Below are positions 1 through 10,047 of a stretch of 45,816 nt of DNA, piece by piece. The DNA lies in contig CAYOHP010000043.1 of the NCBI GenBank assembly GCA_964403795.1, positions 1 through 45,816 of the forward strand, written 5' to 3'. The translations under genes were made by a program, and so were the position numbers. Position 1 is the stretch's first letter; the number at the start of each line of letters is the position of its first letter. Source of the DNA: CAYOHP01 sp964403795 [NCBI: uncultured bacterium]. GTDB taxonomy: Bacteria > Muiribacteriota > UBA6191 > CAZXTJ01. The notes under the pieces were generated by a model. That model was not told the DNA's origin, did no database searches, and saw nothing but the letters and a program-made list of their open reading frames with translations.

Positions 1-860
1 ATGCTCGCCAGGTCGGTGTACATGTACCCGGGGTAGCCTCGCCGACCGGGGATCTCTTCCCGGGCGGTACCCACCTCGCGGAGCGCCTCGCAGTAGTTGG
101 TCATGTCCGTGAGGATGACCAGCACGTGGTAGTCGTGCTCGTAGGCGAGGTACTCGGCGGCGGTGAGCGCGTACCGGGGGGTCAGGATCCGTTCGATGGT
201 CGGGTCCGAGGCGAGGTTCATGAAGCTCACGACCTTGCCGAGCGACCCGTTCTCCTCGAAGTTCTTCACGAAGAACGCGGCTTCGCGCTGGGTGATGCCC
301 ATGGCGCCGAACACGATCACGAAGTTGACGTCGCCCTCGAGCACCTTCGCCTGGTTCAGCACCTGGGCGGCGATCTCGTTGGCGGGGAGGCCGGAGCCCG
401 AGAAGATCGGGAGCTTCTGGCCGCGGACCAGGGTGTTGAAGGCATCGATGGCCGAGACCCCGGTCTGGATGAAGGCTTCGGGCTTGGCCCGGGCGACCGG
501 ATTGAGCGCCATGCCGGTGATCTCGAGACGGGTCTCGGGGATCACGTCGGGCAGGCCGTCCCGGGGGACGCCGATGCCGGAGAACACCCGGCCGATCATG
601 TCCTTGGAGAGGCCGATCTTGGCGGTCTCCTCGCGGACGTTCACGGCGGTGTCCCGCACGTCGATGGCCCGGGACTCCTCGAGCACCTGGATGACGGCGT
701 GCTTCTCGGAGGTCTCCAGCACCTGGCCGGCTCGGATGGAGCCGTCCGGCATCACCAGGTCGACGATGGCGCCGTAGCAGTAGCGCCAGCCGTCCTCGAC
801 CATCACGAGGGGGCCGGAGACGTAGTTCAGGTTCTTGAAACGGCGGAGTGTAAGGTCCAT
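1..860 (-). CDS. atpB: V/A-type ATPase subunit B (partial, C-terminus off the left edge)
   Basis: Non-catalytic nucleotide-binding B subunit of the V1/A1 head, which alternates with subunit A in the hexamer. The reading frame starts at ATG 858-860 ([17 protein letters not shown]) and stays open to the window edge, giving 286 codons; family members are about 460-480 residues, so the C-terminal 40% lies outside. Visible family motifs are ETRLEITG, the B-subunit loop [16 protein letters not shown] in place of a canonical P-loop, and [14 protein letters not shown] at the edge. The gene follows subunit A with a 22-base gap in the same operon; subunit D is expected next, to the left of the window. 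The family call is certain; only the truncation by the window is unusual. Confidence 0.95.
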   Translation of the reverse strand, partial: MDLTLRRFKNLNYVSGPLVMVEDGWRYCYGAIVDLVMPDGSIRAGQVLETSEKHAVIQVLEESRAIDVRDTAVNVREETAKIGLSKDMIGRVFSGIGVPRDGLPDVIPETRLEITGMALNPVARAKPEAFIQTGVSAIDAFNTLVRGQKLPIFSGSGLPANEIAAQVLNQAKVLEGDVNFVIVFGAMGITQREAAFFVKNFEENGSLGKVVSFMNLASDPTIERILTPRYALTAAEYLAYEHDYHVLVILTDMTNYCEALREVGTAREEIPGRRGYPGYMYTDLAS

Positions 861-882
861 GGTTTCGGTCCTCTTGGGTGTC

Positions 883-2646
<1,764 letters not shown>

Positions 2647-2710
2647 CTCGTCCGTCTCCTTGTATTCCCGTCGCAGCCCTCGGGCTGCCCGGTGTCTGGA
2701 AGTCTTCGGT

Positions 2711-3037
2711 TCAGTCGAGCTTGATGGTGATGCCGATCGCCGAGCGGACCATCTCCTGGACCGCGGCGGCCTGGCTCTCGGGGTCCTGGGTCCCGTCCAG
2801 GGGAAGGGGCAGGACCAGGGGGATCGAACTGTTCTCGGCCCGGTGCCGGAGCCGTTCGGGGAGGAGGGCCAGGAACTGTTCGTCGAGCACCACCAGGCCG
2901 ACCTTGTTGGCCGGATCGAGGGCGTGCTGCACGGCGGCTTCCACGTCGGAGGCCTGGATGGCCTCGCGGACCGGGACGCCGGCCAGCCGGAAGCCGGTCG
3001 CCATCTCGGGACCGACGATCACCATGAGGTCAAACAT
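2711..3037 (-). CDS. atpF: V/A-type ATPase subunit F
   Basis: Small central-stalk subunit of the V1/A1 ATPase (108 residues; family about 100-115). It begins [20 protein letters not shown], the typical beta-strand and glycine-rich start of this Rossmann-like regulator, continues with [10 protein letters not shown], and ends in a helix that in the family contacts subunits A/B and D. Its start overlaps the end of subunit C by 8 bases, indicating translational coupling. It precedes subunit A by 64 bases. Confidence 0.9.
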   Translation of the reverse strand: MFDLMVIVGPEMATGFRLAGVPVREAIQASDVEAAVQHALDPANKVGLVVLDEQFLALLPERLRHRAENSSIPLVLPLPLDGTQDPESQAAAVQEMVRSAIGITIKLD

Positions 3038-4079
3038 GGATCATCGCCTCCTGGGCGACCGAGGCCGGGATCAGTCCGGCGCTCGCCCGCGCCGCCAGGC
3101 GCAGGTTCTGGGCTTCGAGGTCGATCTCGGCCAGGAAGCGCAGGGCGAAACCGAGGCCGAGCGGGTCGCCGGCGGCCCGGCTGGAGAGCCGGCGGAGCCG
3201 AAGCGACTCGAGGATGCGCTCGATGCGCCCGAGGTCGCCCCGTCCGGCGGCCTCCGAGATGCCTTCCTCCAGCGCCTGGTGGTAGACGGTGCGATCCAGC
3301 AGGGTGACCGCCTCTCCCAGGCTTCCCGAGGTGGAGATCCGCTTCAGGACGTCGTCCGGGATGCGGCCATGGGGAATGGGATCACCCGGGAACTCGCCGC
3401 CGCCCCCGAGCGACACCTTGAGGGCGCTGCGGAGGTTGAAGAGGTCGATTTCGTCCTTCAAGGCATCGATCATCGACTGGCCGTCGCTGTCGACGTCGTC
3501 CTGGAGCAAGGCGTGGAGGGTCTTCGCGAAGTACGCCTCGTCGAGCGCCCGGTCCAGGTGGACCAGGGAGTCCCCGTCGGCGTGCTGGCGGATGGCCTTG
3601 GCCAGGGTCTGGCCGAGGGCGACGCCCCAGGTCATCAGTTCGCGGGCCACACCCAGCAGGTCCTCCTGGGAACAGAGCTCCTCGAGGGCCGGCCGGTCCA
3701 GCGGCGAGAGCGGCACCAGGGCCGGCCAGGCGGCCTCGAACCCGGCACCCGACTGGACCGCCCGGAGCACGACCTTCAGGTTCTGGACGTGGACCCGGGA
3801 CAGATAGAGCGTGAAGGGGAGGGTCTCCTCCTCCTTGCCGAGCAGGCGGATCACGTGGTCGATCCGGGCCTGGAGCACCGAGGAGATGGCCCGATCGACG
3901 GCCGGGAGGTTGGTGCCGGCCTGGGACTCGCTCAGGGCTTCCCCGTAGGGAGTCCCCGAGAGCCCACCGCACAAGGCCTCGAGATCCGCCGAGGTGGAGA
4001 GGGCCTCCAACTGGCGGTCGGCCAGACGGCGCGCCCGCTGGGCTCGCAGCCGGGCATTGACGTATCCCAGATCGCTCAC
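3030..4079 (-). CDS. atpC: V/A-type ATPase subunit C (AC39/d-like)
   Basis: Socket subunit (family of eukaryotic d/AC39) that connects the central rotor stalk to the c-ring; 349 residues from the preferred GTG at 4077-4079, where a GGGGAG Shine-Dalgarno lies 8 bases upstream and the protein starts VSDLGYVNARLRAQRARRL, matching the usual YGYINARVR-type opening. A longer version from 4133 adds 18 residues of low-complexity Pro/Gly sequence and is less likely. The protein is helix-rich and moderately diverged, so the call rests on the N-terminus, length, and position between E and F in the operon. Confidence 0.88.
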   Translation of the reverse strand: MSDLGYVNARLRAQRARRLADRQLEALSTSADLEALCGGLSGTPYGEALSESQAGTNLPAVDRAISSVLQARIDHVIRLLGKEEETLPFTLYLSRVHVQNLKVVLRAVQSGAGFEAAWPALVPLSPLDRPALEELCSQEDLLGVARELMTWGVALGQTLAKAIRQHADGDSLVHLDRALDEAYFAKTLHALLQDDVDSDGQSMIDALKDEIDLFNLRSALKVSLGGGGEFPGDPIPHGRIPDDVLKRISTSGSLGEAVTLLDRTVYHQALEEGISEAAGRGDLGRIERILESLRLRRLSSRAAGDPLGLGFALRFLAEIDLEAQNLRLAARASAGLIPASVAQEAMIHV

Positions 4080-4160
4080 GGAGCCAACTCCCCTCGGACC
4101 GGTCCCAGGTGCGTCGCGGGCGCCGGGTGGCACGGGCGCCCGGACGCTCCCGGGAAGGTC

Positions 4161-4796
4161 CTACTTCTTGTGGCCGTGCCCGTGTCCATGCTCGGGCTCG
4201 GGCTCACGGACAGGCTTGGCGGGCGGCTCGAAGAGCAGTCCGCCGGCCGCCAGGGTGCCTGCCACGCGAACCCGCTCGAGACGGGTGGCGAGGCTGTTGT
4301 CGATGACCACGGAACCGTCGGCGGACCGGAGCACGATCCCCCCGACGCGGCCCCGGAGGTCCTCGGCGATGGTGGCCTCGATCGAGGTCTTCTTGAGGAG
4401 ACCTTCGACCTTGCCCTTGTCGCCCTCCCGGACGGAGGCCTGGAGCTTGCCCGAAGTCCCGGAGGCGGCCTCCTGGACCAGGGCCTCGAGCACCTTGGCG
4501 TAGTCCTTGGACGACGGCAGGGCCTCGAGCTTCTTCTGGACCTCTCCGAACACCTTGTCGACCAGGCCGCGCTTCAGCTCGGCCTCGTCCTTCTTGACCG
4601 CCAGGGTCACCTTGGCGAGGCTCTTGGCCCGCTCGAGCTGGACCCGCTTGTCGGTGGCGAGGCGGGCCGAGGCCTGGAGGGCCTCGACGTCCTTGGCGGC
4701 CGAGGCCGCCACGGCTTCCGCCTGCTTCTTGGCCTCGTCGAGGATCGCCTGGATGCGACCCGCGACCTCGGCTTCCATCCGTTCGATCAGACGCAT
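4161..4796 (-). CDS. atpE: V/A-type ATPase subunit E (peripheral stalk)
   Basis: Peripheral-stalk subunit E, which pairs with the G/H subunit as a stator. It is 211 residues (family about 190-210). The first ~110 residues form an Ala/Lys/Glu-rich helix (RMEAEVAGRIQAILDEAKKQ), followed by the globular domain with VGGIVLRSADGSVVIDNSL and LEALVQEA, typical of the head-binding region. The C-terminus is unusual: EPEPEHGHGHGHKK adds an acidic then His/Gly tail that could bind metal. It lies 27 bases downstream of the c subunit gene. Confidence 0.92.
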   Translation of the reverse strand: MRLIERMEAEVAGRIQAILDEAKKQAEAVAASAAKDVEALQASARLATDKRVQLERAKSLAKVTLAVKKDEAELKRGLVDKVFGEVQKKLEALPSSKDYAKVLEALVQEAASGTSGKLQASVREGDKGKVEGLLKKTSIEATIAEDLRGRVGGIVLRSADGSVVIDNSLATRLERVRVAGTLAAGGLLFEPPAKPVREPEPEHGHGHGHKK

Positions 4797-4823
4797 CGGA
4801 CTCTCCGATCGGTCGACGGGATC

Positions 4824-5129
4824 TCAGCCCTTGACGAGGAACGCGATCACGAAGCCGAAGATGAGGATCGACTCGGGGATCGCGACCAGCAGCAGCACGG
4901 AACCGAAGTTCTTCTGGTCCTCGGCGATGGCACCGACGCCGGCGGAGCCGATGCGGGCCTGGGCGATGCCGGTCCCGAGGCCGGCGATCCCGACCGCGAG
5001 GGCGGCGCCGATGGCCTTGAGCCCACCCTGGGCGGAGGCGGCGGCATCGGCCTCGGCGCCGGCCGCGTGGGCCAGGGCCGGGACCAGGAGGGCACCGAGG
5101 ACGGTGAGGAGGAAGCGGAAGGACTTCAT
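4824..5129 (-). CDS. atpK: V/A-type ATPase proteolipid subunit c (K/L), single hairpin
   Basis: Rotor-ring proteolipid of 101 residues. Residues 1-22 look like a cleavable signal peptide (hydrophobic core then ALAHA-A), as I recall for the Thermus c/L subunit; two transmembrane helices follow (about 37-60 and 76-99). The ion-binding acid is Glu86 in AIPESILIFGF, with Gln57 in the first helix (GTGIAQARIG). It has one hairpin per polypeptide, unlike the duplicated 16-kDa form of Enterococcus and eukaryotes. The start ATG overlaps the subunit I stop by 4 bases (ATGA). It is too short to stand out among the GC-driven open frames, but the family match is clear. Confidence 0.93.
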   Translation of the reverse strand: MKSFRFLLTVLGALLVPALAHAAGAEADAAASAQGGLKAIGAALAVGIAGLGTGIAQARIGSAGVGAIAEDQKNFGSVLLLVAIPESILIFGFVIAFLVKG

Positions 5130-7126
5130 GAAGTCTGGCCACCCTTTCTCGCGAGCGGTGCGTAGGGGACACCGGTCGCTTCGTAGAACTTGGAGAAGAA
5201 CTCGACGTAATGGAGCCGGAGCCCCTGGATCAGAGGGTCGAAGATGCAGAGCACGAAGGCGAAGACGTGGAGGAAGATGGCGCAGAGCACGATCAGCGCC
5301 CCCACCAGCAGGTTCTGCCCCTCGGCCTGCCGCCCGAAGTCGTTGGCGATCCCGGCGATGACCACGCCGGCGGCGCCCACGGCCATCAGCCGGGCGTAGG
5401 AGATGGTGTTCGAGAGGATGGTCACGCCCTCGATCGGGGCCAGCACCTTCTGCGACCCGGGAAGGGCGTAGACCAGCACTGCCACACCGGCGACGATGAG
5501 CAGCCCGCCCAGCGTCATCAGGCTCTCCGGGTTGCTGGCGAACTTCTCCCCGACGAAGCGGAGGTCGGCGACCATCCCGCCCACCGACAACAGGAAGAAG
5601 CCGATCAGGCAGAGGAGCATGGCGGTCTTCTCGAGCACGTGGTTGAAGGCGTGCTCGTCGCCGTGCTCCATGTGCTGGATGCCCGTGTAGATGCCGAAGA
5701 GCAGCGACAGGGTCATGTGCAGCATCCCGATGGCCACCGAGTAGCCGAGGTACTTCGGCAGGTATTCCTGGGTGCGTCCCATCCAGAGGTGGATGTGGCC
5801 GTGCCAGTCGCCGGTCTTGAGCCACGCCCCGAAGTGCCCGAAGTACTCGCCGAAGAGCACCCCGAAGATCATCGCCGAGGTGGCCGCCAGCAGGAACACG
5901 GTGGTGACGTCCTTGATCACCGGGTTCTTGGCGCCCCACTTCATGCGGGCCCAGAGGGTGAGCAGGAAGAGCACTCCCCCGTAGCCGGCGTCGCCCACCA
6001 TCCACCCGAAGAAGAAGGGGAAGGTGATCATCATGACCATGCTGGGGTCGATCGACCCGTAGCGCGGCGGGGGGAAGATCCCCAGCAGCGACTGGGCCGG
6101 GGCGAACACCTGGGCGTTGGCCAGCCGGGACGGCGGGGTCTCGTGGTGGTGGTCGTAGGGGACCTTCTGGAACTCGACCGCGTCGTCGCCGAGCTTGGCG
6201 AGCTCTTCCTTGACGGCGTCGATCCCGTCCTCGGGGATCCAGCCGGTGAGCTGGAAGGCGAACCGGGAGAGGGCCGCCTTCTGGCTGGCGTGGAACCGGG
6301 CAGCGGTGTCGGACAGCGTCCAGCCCAGGGCGATCAGCTCGGACCCTGAGCTCTCGACGAAGGCGGCCACATCGGCCTCGGCGTCGGCGATCTCCAGGGG
6401 GATCTCGGCCCGCCGGCTCTCCAGCTTGTCGCGGATCCGCACCGTGGGCAGCTCGGCGTACTCCCGGGGGAACACGGCCTCGGGGATCCGGTGTTCCCAG
6501 ACGTACTCGCGGACCGCGTCCTCCGCCTTGGCGGGCACGGCCAGGGCCACCATCACGGTGCCGCCCCCGAGCGACCGCTCCACGTGCTCGACCCGGCCGT
6601 CCTTGGCCAGGGCGGTGATCTCGGAGACGATCTTCTTCCGCTCCTCGCCGTCGGTGCCGAGCAGTAGCGGGATGACCACCGAGTTCGAGTGGACATGGAG
6701 GGCGGCCAGCCCGTCCAGGATCCGGAGGTAGCGGTCGAGCAGGCTCTTGTCGTCGTGGAGGTTCTGGAGGCGCTCCTCCAGGCGGCCCCACTGGGCGAGC
6801 CGGGAGGCGGCGAGCTTCTGCAGGTCCTCGGGCGAGCGGCCGGCCAGCGAGGCGCACAGGGCCGCCAGGTCGTCCCGGTCGGCGAAGGCCTCGGCGGGGA
6901 GCTTCTCGAGGACCTTCTCGAGCTGGCCGGAGAGCTCGTCGGCCTTGGCCCGGTAGGCGCTCTCGTCGGCGCCCAGCTCGGCGCGCTCGAGGCGCGTCGG
7001 GGTGCCCTCGACCTCGAGGGGGCTGGGCTCGAGGTGGCAGAGCCCGGTGTCCTGGAGGACTTCGAGGGTCTCCCAGAGCAGGTCACGAGGGCCGACGATC
7101 TCGAAGCGGGTCATCGAGGAGATCAT
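5126..7126 (-). CDS. atpI: V/A-type ATPase subunit I (a-type stator membrane subunit)
   Basis: Membrane stator subunit carrying the two ion half-channels against the c-ring. It is 666 residues, standard length. Residues 1 to ~350 form the soluble N-terminal arm with long heptad-like helices; about seven membrane segments follow, including SMVMMITFPFFFGWMVGDAGYG, ATSAMIFGVLFGEYFGHFG and the SYARLMAVGAAGVVIAG helix that holds the family's essential arginine. The C-terminal RLHYVEFFSKFYEATGV motif is intact. It starts 40 bases downstream of the G/H-like gene and overlaps the c subunit by 4 bases. Confidence 0.95.
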   Translation of the reverse strand: MISSMTRFEIVGPRDLLWETLEVLQDTGLCHLEPSPLEVEGTPTRLERAELGADESAYRAKADELSGQLEKVLEKLPAEAFADRDDLAALCASLAGRSPEDLQKLAASRLAQWGRLEERLQNLHDDKSLLDRYLRILDGLAALHVHSNSVVIPLLLGTDGEERKKIVSEITALAKDGRVEHVERSLGGGTVMVALAVPAKAEDAVREYVWEHRIPEAVFPREYAELPTVRIRDKLESRRAEIPLEIADAEADVAAFVESSGSELIALGWTLSDTAARFHASQKAALSRFAFQLTGWIPEDGIDAVKEELAKLGDDAVEFQKVPYDHHHETPPSRLANAQVFAPAQSLLGIFPPPRYGSIDPSMVMMITFPFFFGWMVGDAGYGGVLFLLTLWARMKWGAKNPVIKDVTTVFLLAATSAMIFGVLFGEYFGHFGAWLKTGDWHGHIHLWMGRTQEYLPKYLGYSVAIGMLHMTLSLLFGIYTGIQHMEHGDEHAFNHVLEKTAMLLCLIGFFLLSVGGMVADLRFVGEKFASNPESLMTLGGLLIVAGVAVLVYALPGSQKVLAPIEGVTILSNTISYARLMAVGAAGVVIAGIANDFGRQAEGQNLLVGALIVLCAIFLHVFAFVLCIFDPLIQGLRLHYVEFFSKFYEATGVPYAPLARKGGQTS

Positions 7127-7166
7127 GAAGAGTGGGGTTCCTCTCTCGGATTACGGGAAAGGTCGG

Positions 7167-7526
7167 TCAGCCCGCCTTGGGGAGGACCAGGGCCAGGACC
7201 GCATCGGTGGCGGCGGAGAGCTTGCCCTTGGCCTTGCTCTCGAGTTCGGCGAGGCGGGTCCGCTCGGTCTTCTCGAAGGCCGCGATCTCCTTGGAGAAGG
7301 AGGCGACCTTCTCCTTGGCGTAGGCGTCCTCCCGTCCGGGGAGGGCGGTCCGGGCGGCCTCGATCTGCTTCTCCCTGGCGGCCTCGGCGTCCTTGAGGAT
7401 GCGGTCGGCCTCGGCCTTGGCGGCCTCGAGTCGGGTCTGGAGCTCATGCTCCTTCTGGACGATCTCGGGGAGCAGGGACTTGCCCTCGTCGACTTCGGCG
7501 AGGTGCTCGGTGTGGTGGTCCGACAT
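7167..7526 (-). CDS. atpG: V/A-type ATPase subunit G/H (peripheral stalk helix)
   Basis: A 119-residue, almost wholly helical protein (LPEIVQKEHELQTRLEAAKAE and on) rich in Ala, Glu and Lys. By position (first gene of the operon, before I) and composition it is the peripheral-stalk partner of subunit E. The ATG at 7524-7526 is preferred because the protein then opens MSDHHTEHLAEVDEGKSLLPEI; upstream in-frame starts add basic, low-complexity residues. Sequence conservation in this family is poor, so the assignment depends mainly on gene order. Confidence 0.82.
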   Translation of the reverse strand: MSDHHTEHLAEVDEGKSLLPEIVQKEHELQTRLEAAKAEADRILKDAEAAREKQIEAARTALPGREDAYAKEKVASFSKEIAAFEKTERTRLAELESKAKGKLSAATDAVLALVLPKAG

Positions 7527-7859
7527 CTTGCTCTCGTTCCCTCTGTGGTCCGTGTCAGGTCCGGTGCGACCGCGTTCCCGTGCCGGCCTTCGCATGGGTC
7601 CTGCATGCAAGTCCCAGGGAAGACGCGGCGGGTGCCGGCCACGCTAACACGGTCCAGAATCGAGGGTCAAGGAGGACCGGGGGCCTTCCAGCCGCCCCCG
7701 AAACCGGCTCGTCGTGCGGATCTCCGCCCTACCCTCGGAGCCCATCCTGGGAGTCCCAAGGGCCCTCCCCGGTGCTACTGTCGGCGGCGGGACGAGCCGG
7801 CGGCCCGGGGCCCTTCCGGGCCGGGGACCGGGGACCGGGGATCGGCCCGAGGAGGCGCG
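7527..7859. promoter_or_regulatory. 333-base divergent intergenic region between the V/A-ATPase operon and the pilT-like gene
   Basis: No convincing gene is seen. On the minus strand TTGACC (7665-7670) and TAGCGT (7641-7646), 18 bases apart, form a plausible sigma-70-like promoter for the ATPase operon with a leader of about 110 bases. Toward the pilT-like gene the leader has a 7-bp hairpin GGCCCGG (7802-7808) / CCGGGCC (7816-7822), three tandem CCGGGGA units (7821-7841), and GAGGAGG just before the TTG start. Promoter calls by eye in DNA this GC-rich are weak. Confidence 0.4.
7821..7841 (+). repeat. Three perfect tandem 7-mers
   Basis: CCGGGGA occurs three times in direct succession, ending 18 bases before the TTG start of the pilT-like gene, directly after a 7-bp GC hairpin at 7802-7822. 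A seven-base unit in a leader can vary in copy number by slippage; whether it does so here is unknown. Confidence 0.7.
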
Positions 7860-9119
7860 TTGGGACTCAGGGAGCTCCTGGCCGAGCTGGTCGCAGAGGG
7901 GGCGACCGACATCGTCTTCTCGGCCGGCTCCCCTCCCTGCGTACGGATCCGTGGCGAGTTCCGCGGCCATGGTTCCAAGGCCATGGCCCCGGAGGCGCTC
8001 GAGAAGATGCTGGCGGCCTTCCTCGACGAAGGACAGAGGAAACGCTTCGCCGAGGACCAGGAGCTCGACGCCTCGGTCACGGTCCCCGGGGTGGGCCGGT
8101 TCCGGCTCTCGGCCTACCGCCAGCGGGGGGCGGTCTCGCTGGCGCTCCGCAACCTCAGACCCGGGATCCCCACGCTCGAGGCCCTGCACCTGCCGCCGGT
8201 GGTGGCCGAGCTGGCCGGGACCAGGGAAGGCCTGATCGCCTTCACCGGGGGCGCCGGGAGCGGGCGCTCGACCACCCTGGCGGCCTTCGTCGACCGCATC
8301 AACCAGACCCGGGGCTGCCACATCGTGACCCTGGAGGAACCGATCGAGTTCCTCCACCCGTCCAAGAAGGGCCTGGTCGAGCAGCGCCAGGTCGGCACCG
8401 ACACCCGGTCCTACCAGAAGGCCCTCGAGCACGTGGCCCGCCAGGCGCCCGACGTGGTGGTGGTCGGGGACCTGCCCGACCTGGAGACGATCGCGGCGGT
8501 GCTGAAGCTCGCCGACACCGGCCGGCTGGTGCTCACCACCCTCGACACCCGGAGTGCGGCCCAGACCGTGGATCGGCTGGTCGAGGTCTTCCCCGGGTAC
8601 CAACAGCAACAGGTGCGGGCCCGCCTCTCCTGGGTGCTGCGAGCGGTGATCTCCCAGCAGCTCCTCCCCACTGCCGACGGGCGGGAGGTGCGACCCGCCT
8701 GCGAGGTCATGGTGGTGAACCCGGCGATCGTGAACCTGCTGCGGGAAGGCAAGACCCATCTGCTCGACAAGGCCATCGCCGAGGGGGCGTCCGAGGGCAT
8801 GGTCTCCATGGACGACTCGCTGGTGGCGCTGGTGGAAGGCGGGGCGGTGGCCCCCAGCGCTCTCTCCCGGATGGCCCAGCCGCGCGAGGGCGTCCGGGCC
8901 GCCGGGGCGGCGACGGGGATGGAAGGCCCCGACCTCTCGCCCGCCCGCGGACTCGAGAAGCAGCTCTACGACGGCAATCCCGGGGTCCGGCGGAAGGCCG
9001 AGACGGCGCTCAAGGAGCTCGAGGCCAAGGGCGACCCGGAGGCGGCCCGGATCCTCAAGCAGTTCGGCCAGTTCTACATCACCAACTTCGAAGACAAGAA
9101 GATCGGGCTGAAGCGCTGA
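7860..9119 (+). CDS. PilT/PilU-like twitching motility ATPase with altered catalytic motifs
   Basis: Member of the PilT/GspE secretion-ATPase family, 419 residues. The TTG start at 7860 is chosen for its GAGGAGG site and because the protein then opens LRELLAELVAEGATDIVFSAGSPP, the PilT-type N-terminal PAS-like domain. The RecA core follows, with VTLEEPIEF and RLVEVFPGYQQQQVR aligning to PilT. Key positions differ from the canonical motifs: Walker A is GGAGSGRST with Arg136 in place of Lys; Walker B is VVVVGDLPDLET with Asp204 instead of Glu and Pro206 instead of Arg; the His box is TLDTRSA with Asp229 instead of His. A ~60-residue extension follows the core. It may be a low-activity or regulatory paralogue. 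No other pilus gene is nearby. Confidence 0.85.
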   Translation: MGLRELLAELVAEGATDIVFSAGSPPCVRIRGEFRGHGSKAMAPEALEKMLAAFLDEGQRKRFAEDQELDASVTVPGVGRFRLSAYRQRGAVSLALRNLRPGIPTLEALHLPPVVAELAGTREGLIAFTGGAGSGRSTTLAAFVDRINQTRGCHIVTLEEPIEFLHPSKKGLVEQRQVGTDTRSYQKALEHVARQAPDVVVVGDLPDLETIAAVLKLADTGRLVLTTLDTRSAAQTVDRLVEVFPGYQQQQVRARLSWVLRAVISQQLLPTADGREVRPACEVMVVNPAIVNLLREGKTHLLDKAIAEGASEGMVSMDDSLVALVEGGAVAPSALSRMAQPREGVRAAGAATGMEGPDLSPARGLEKQLYDGNPGVRRKAETALKELEAKGDPEAARILKQFGQFYITNFEDKKIGLKR

Positions 9120-9159
9120 CGACCGGCGCCGGGGTGGGTGCCAGGAGGTTGCCGGGACC

Positions 9160-10026
9160 ATGTGCCGTTTCGTCTTCTACCTGGGGGAGCCGCTGGCGAT
9201 CGAGGCCCTGGTGCTCCGGCCCCGGAACTCGCTGGTGAACCAGAGCCTGGAGAGCCGGCTGGGAGCGACCCGGGTCAACGGCGACGGCTTCGGGATCGCC
9301 TGGTACGCCCCGGAACGGAGCCCGGACCCCGGGGTCTTCCGCTGTATCGGGCCGGCCTGGAACGACGAGAACCTGCGCCAGTTGGGGCGCCTGGTGGTGA
9401 GCCCCTGCATCCTGGCCCACGTGCGGGCGGCCTCGACCGGCTCGGTGGTGAGCCTGGCGAATTGCCATCCCTTCGTGTCGGGGCGCTTCGCCTTCATGCA
9501 CAACGGGGACGTGGCCGGCTTCCGACGGATCCGGCGTTCGCTCCTGGCTCGGCTCTCGGACGAGGCCTTCGCCGGGATCGCCGGGACGACCGACTCCGAG
9601 TACCTGTTCGCGCTCTTCCTGGACCGCTTCCGCGATTTGGGGGAAGGTTCCTCGGCGCGCTCCATGGCCAAGGCGCTGGCCCGGGCTGCGGGCGAGCTCC
9701 TGGAACGGGTGCGGGCGGACGGGATCGAGGAGCCGAGCTACCTGAACGTGGTGGTCACCGACGGCTCGGAAGCGGTGGCGCTCCGGGCCACCACCGGCGA
9801 CCCGGAACACGCCATGACGCTCTTCCACAATGCCGGACACCGCTACGAGTGCGAGGGCGATGTGTGCCGCATGACCGAGCCGGGGGACCGGCGGGGCGCG
9901 GTGCTGATCGCCTCCGAGCCCCTGTCCCGGGAGAAGGGCTGGGAGGCGGTCCCGCCGAACTCCATGGTGCTGGTCGACCGGGAGCGCCGGGTGCAGGTGG
10001 TCGATCCGGCGAGCCTGGTGGCGTGA
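9160..10026 (+). CDS. Class II glutamine amidotransferase (YafJ/EgtC-like)
   Basis: Ntn-type glutaminase domain of 288 residues. Cys2 (MCRFVFY) becomes the N-terminal nucleophile once Met is removed. Family motifs are present: NGDGFGIAWY, the HVRAAS segment, NCHPF, FMHNGDVAGF and the TDSEYLFALFLDRF helix. The protein is a stand-alone glutaminase domain like YafJ and EgtC; EgtC removes glutamate in ergothioneine synthesis, but no egt genes are nearby, so the substrate cannot be given. It starts 40 bases after the pilT-like gene and converges with the aquaporin gene. Confidence 0.9.
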   Translation: MCRFVFYLGEPLAIEALVLRPRNSLVNQSLESRLGATRVNGDGFGIAWYAPERSPDPGVFRCIGPAWNDENLRQLGRLVVSPCILAHVRAASTGSVVSLANCHPFVSGRFAFMHNGDVAGFRRIRRSLLARLSDEAFAGIAGTTDSEYLFALFLDRFRDLGEGSSARSMAKALARAAGELLERVRADGIEEPSYLNVVVTDGSEAVALRATTGDPEHAMTLFHNAGHRYECEGDVCRMTEPGDRRGAVLIASEPLSREKGWEAVPPNSMVLVDRERRVQVVDPASLVA

Positions 10027-10047
10027 CGGCGGCCCTGTGGTCCGTCA
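10024..10047. terminator. Small hairpin between convergent genes
   Basis: TGACGG (10024-10029) and CCGTCA (10042-10047) form a 6-bp inverted repeat with a 12-base loop. The two arms contain the stop codons of the converging glutamine amidotransferase and aquaporin genes. A bidirectional terminator is plausible, but there is no T-tract. Confidence 0.3.

Noticed and set aside
4824-5129. Na+ coupling of the V/A-ATPase from Gln57, Glu86 and Ser87 in subunit c
   Set aside because: The Gln-to-Glu spacing resembles Na+-binding c subunits, but the H+-coupled Thermus subunit, as I recall it, has the same Gln and a very similar helix, so ion choice cannot be read from the sequence.
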